A DNA stretch of 5,857 nucleotides, from contig JAOPVN010000536.1 in the NCBI GenBank assembly GCA_025966175.1, forward strand, positions 1-5,857, given 5' to 3'. Below the pieces are notes generated by a model that saw nothing but the letters and a program-made list of their open reading frames with translations, made no database searches and was not told the origin of the DNA. Positions 5,768-5,857 of the stretch are shown piece by piece. The number at the start of each line of letters is the position of its first letter. The stretch's first letter is position 1. The stretch is from Modestobacter sp. Its GTDB lineage: Bacteria > Actinomycetota > Actinomycetes > Mycobacteriales > Geodermatophilaceae. The position numbers were made by a program, and so were the translations under genes.

Positions 5768-5857
5768 GTGCCGCGACTGGTGCTGCTGAACGGACCGCTC
5801 GGGATCGGGAAGTCGACGCTGGCGCTGCGGTACGTCTAGGACCACCCGCTGGCGTTC
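5768..5857 (+). pseudogene. P-loop NTPase/kinase-like gene, 5' part, with an early amber stop
   Basis: From a GTG at 5768 the frame encodes MPRLVLLNGPLGIGKSTLAL, a beta-strand followed directly by a complete Walker A motif (GxxxxGKS), then RYV and a TAG at 5837-5839. After the stop the same frame continues DHPLAF to the window edge. From memory, small actinobacterial AAA/zeta-toxin-like or shikimate-kinase-like NTPases begin this way and carry an intact R-Y-x-x-DHPLA stretch, so the TAG probably replaces a sense codon (GAG for Glu would need one change). The product would stop after 23 residues and lack all downstream motifs. It could be a sequencing error; the rest of the gene lies outside the window. 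Its substrate cannot be inferred. It is divergent from the broken phosphotransferase, 82 bp away. Confidence 0.65.

Noticed and set aside
5375..5839. A 154-codon plus-strand frame running into the P-loop gene
   Set aside because: It is antisense to the phosphotransferase remnant and is only open by chance upstream of the GTG at 5768. Only the last 23 codons carry a family signal.

Overview
The window is high-GC DNA with a strong G/C bias at third codon positions and frequent GTG starts, as expected of an actinobacterium. The MenG protein closely resembles the mycobacterial type, and the mixture of families would suit a soil actinobacterium such as the Geodermatophilaceae. That placement is a guess from general appearance, not from a search.

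Layout from left to right. Positions 2-55 hold what looks like the last 17 codons of a plus-strand gene. Its TAG stop interlocks with the TAG stop of the next gene in a shared CTAG. Positions 52-2793 (minus) encode a large membrane-anchored PAS-GGDEF-EAL protein that should both make and degrade cyclic di-GMP. All signature motifs and the inhibitory RxxD site are present. Positions 2867-4135 (minus) encode isochorismate synthase (MenF) and, divergently, 4213-4923 (plus) encodes demethylmenaquinone methyltransferase (MenG). These are the first committed step and the last step of the classical menaquinone pathway, read from a compact intergenic region that may hold overlapping divergent promoters.

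The right end is decaying. Positions 4927-5685 (minus) are the remains of an aminoglycoside phosphotransferase-family kinase. An internal deletion has removed part of its N-lobe and shifted the frame, and a second small indel restores the frame. Divergent from it, 5768 to the window end (plus) is the beginning of a P-loop NTPase gene with an intact Walker A motif followed a few codons later by an amber stop.

I see no CRISPR array, RNA gene, insertion sequence or defence system. The most notable items are the two adjacent broken kinase-like genes, the in-frame 9-bp minisatellite that gives MenG a repeated Ala-Thr-Arg tail, and the arrangement of the menF/menG divergent promoter region. No stretch longer than 300 bases lacks a gene or gene remnant.
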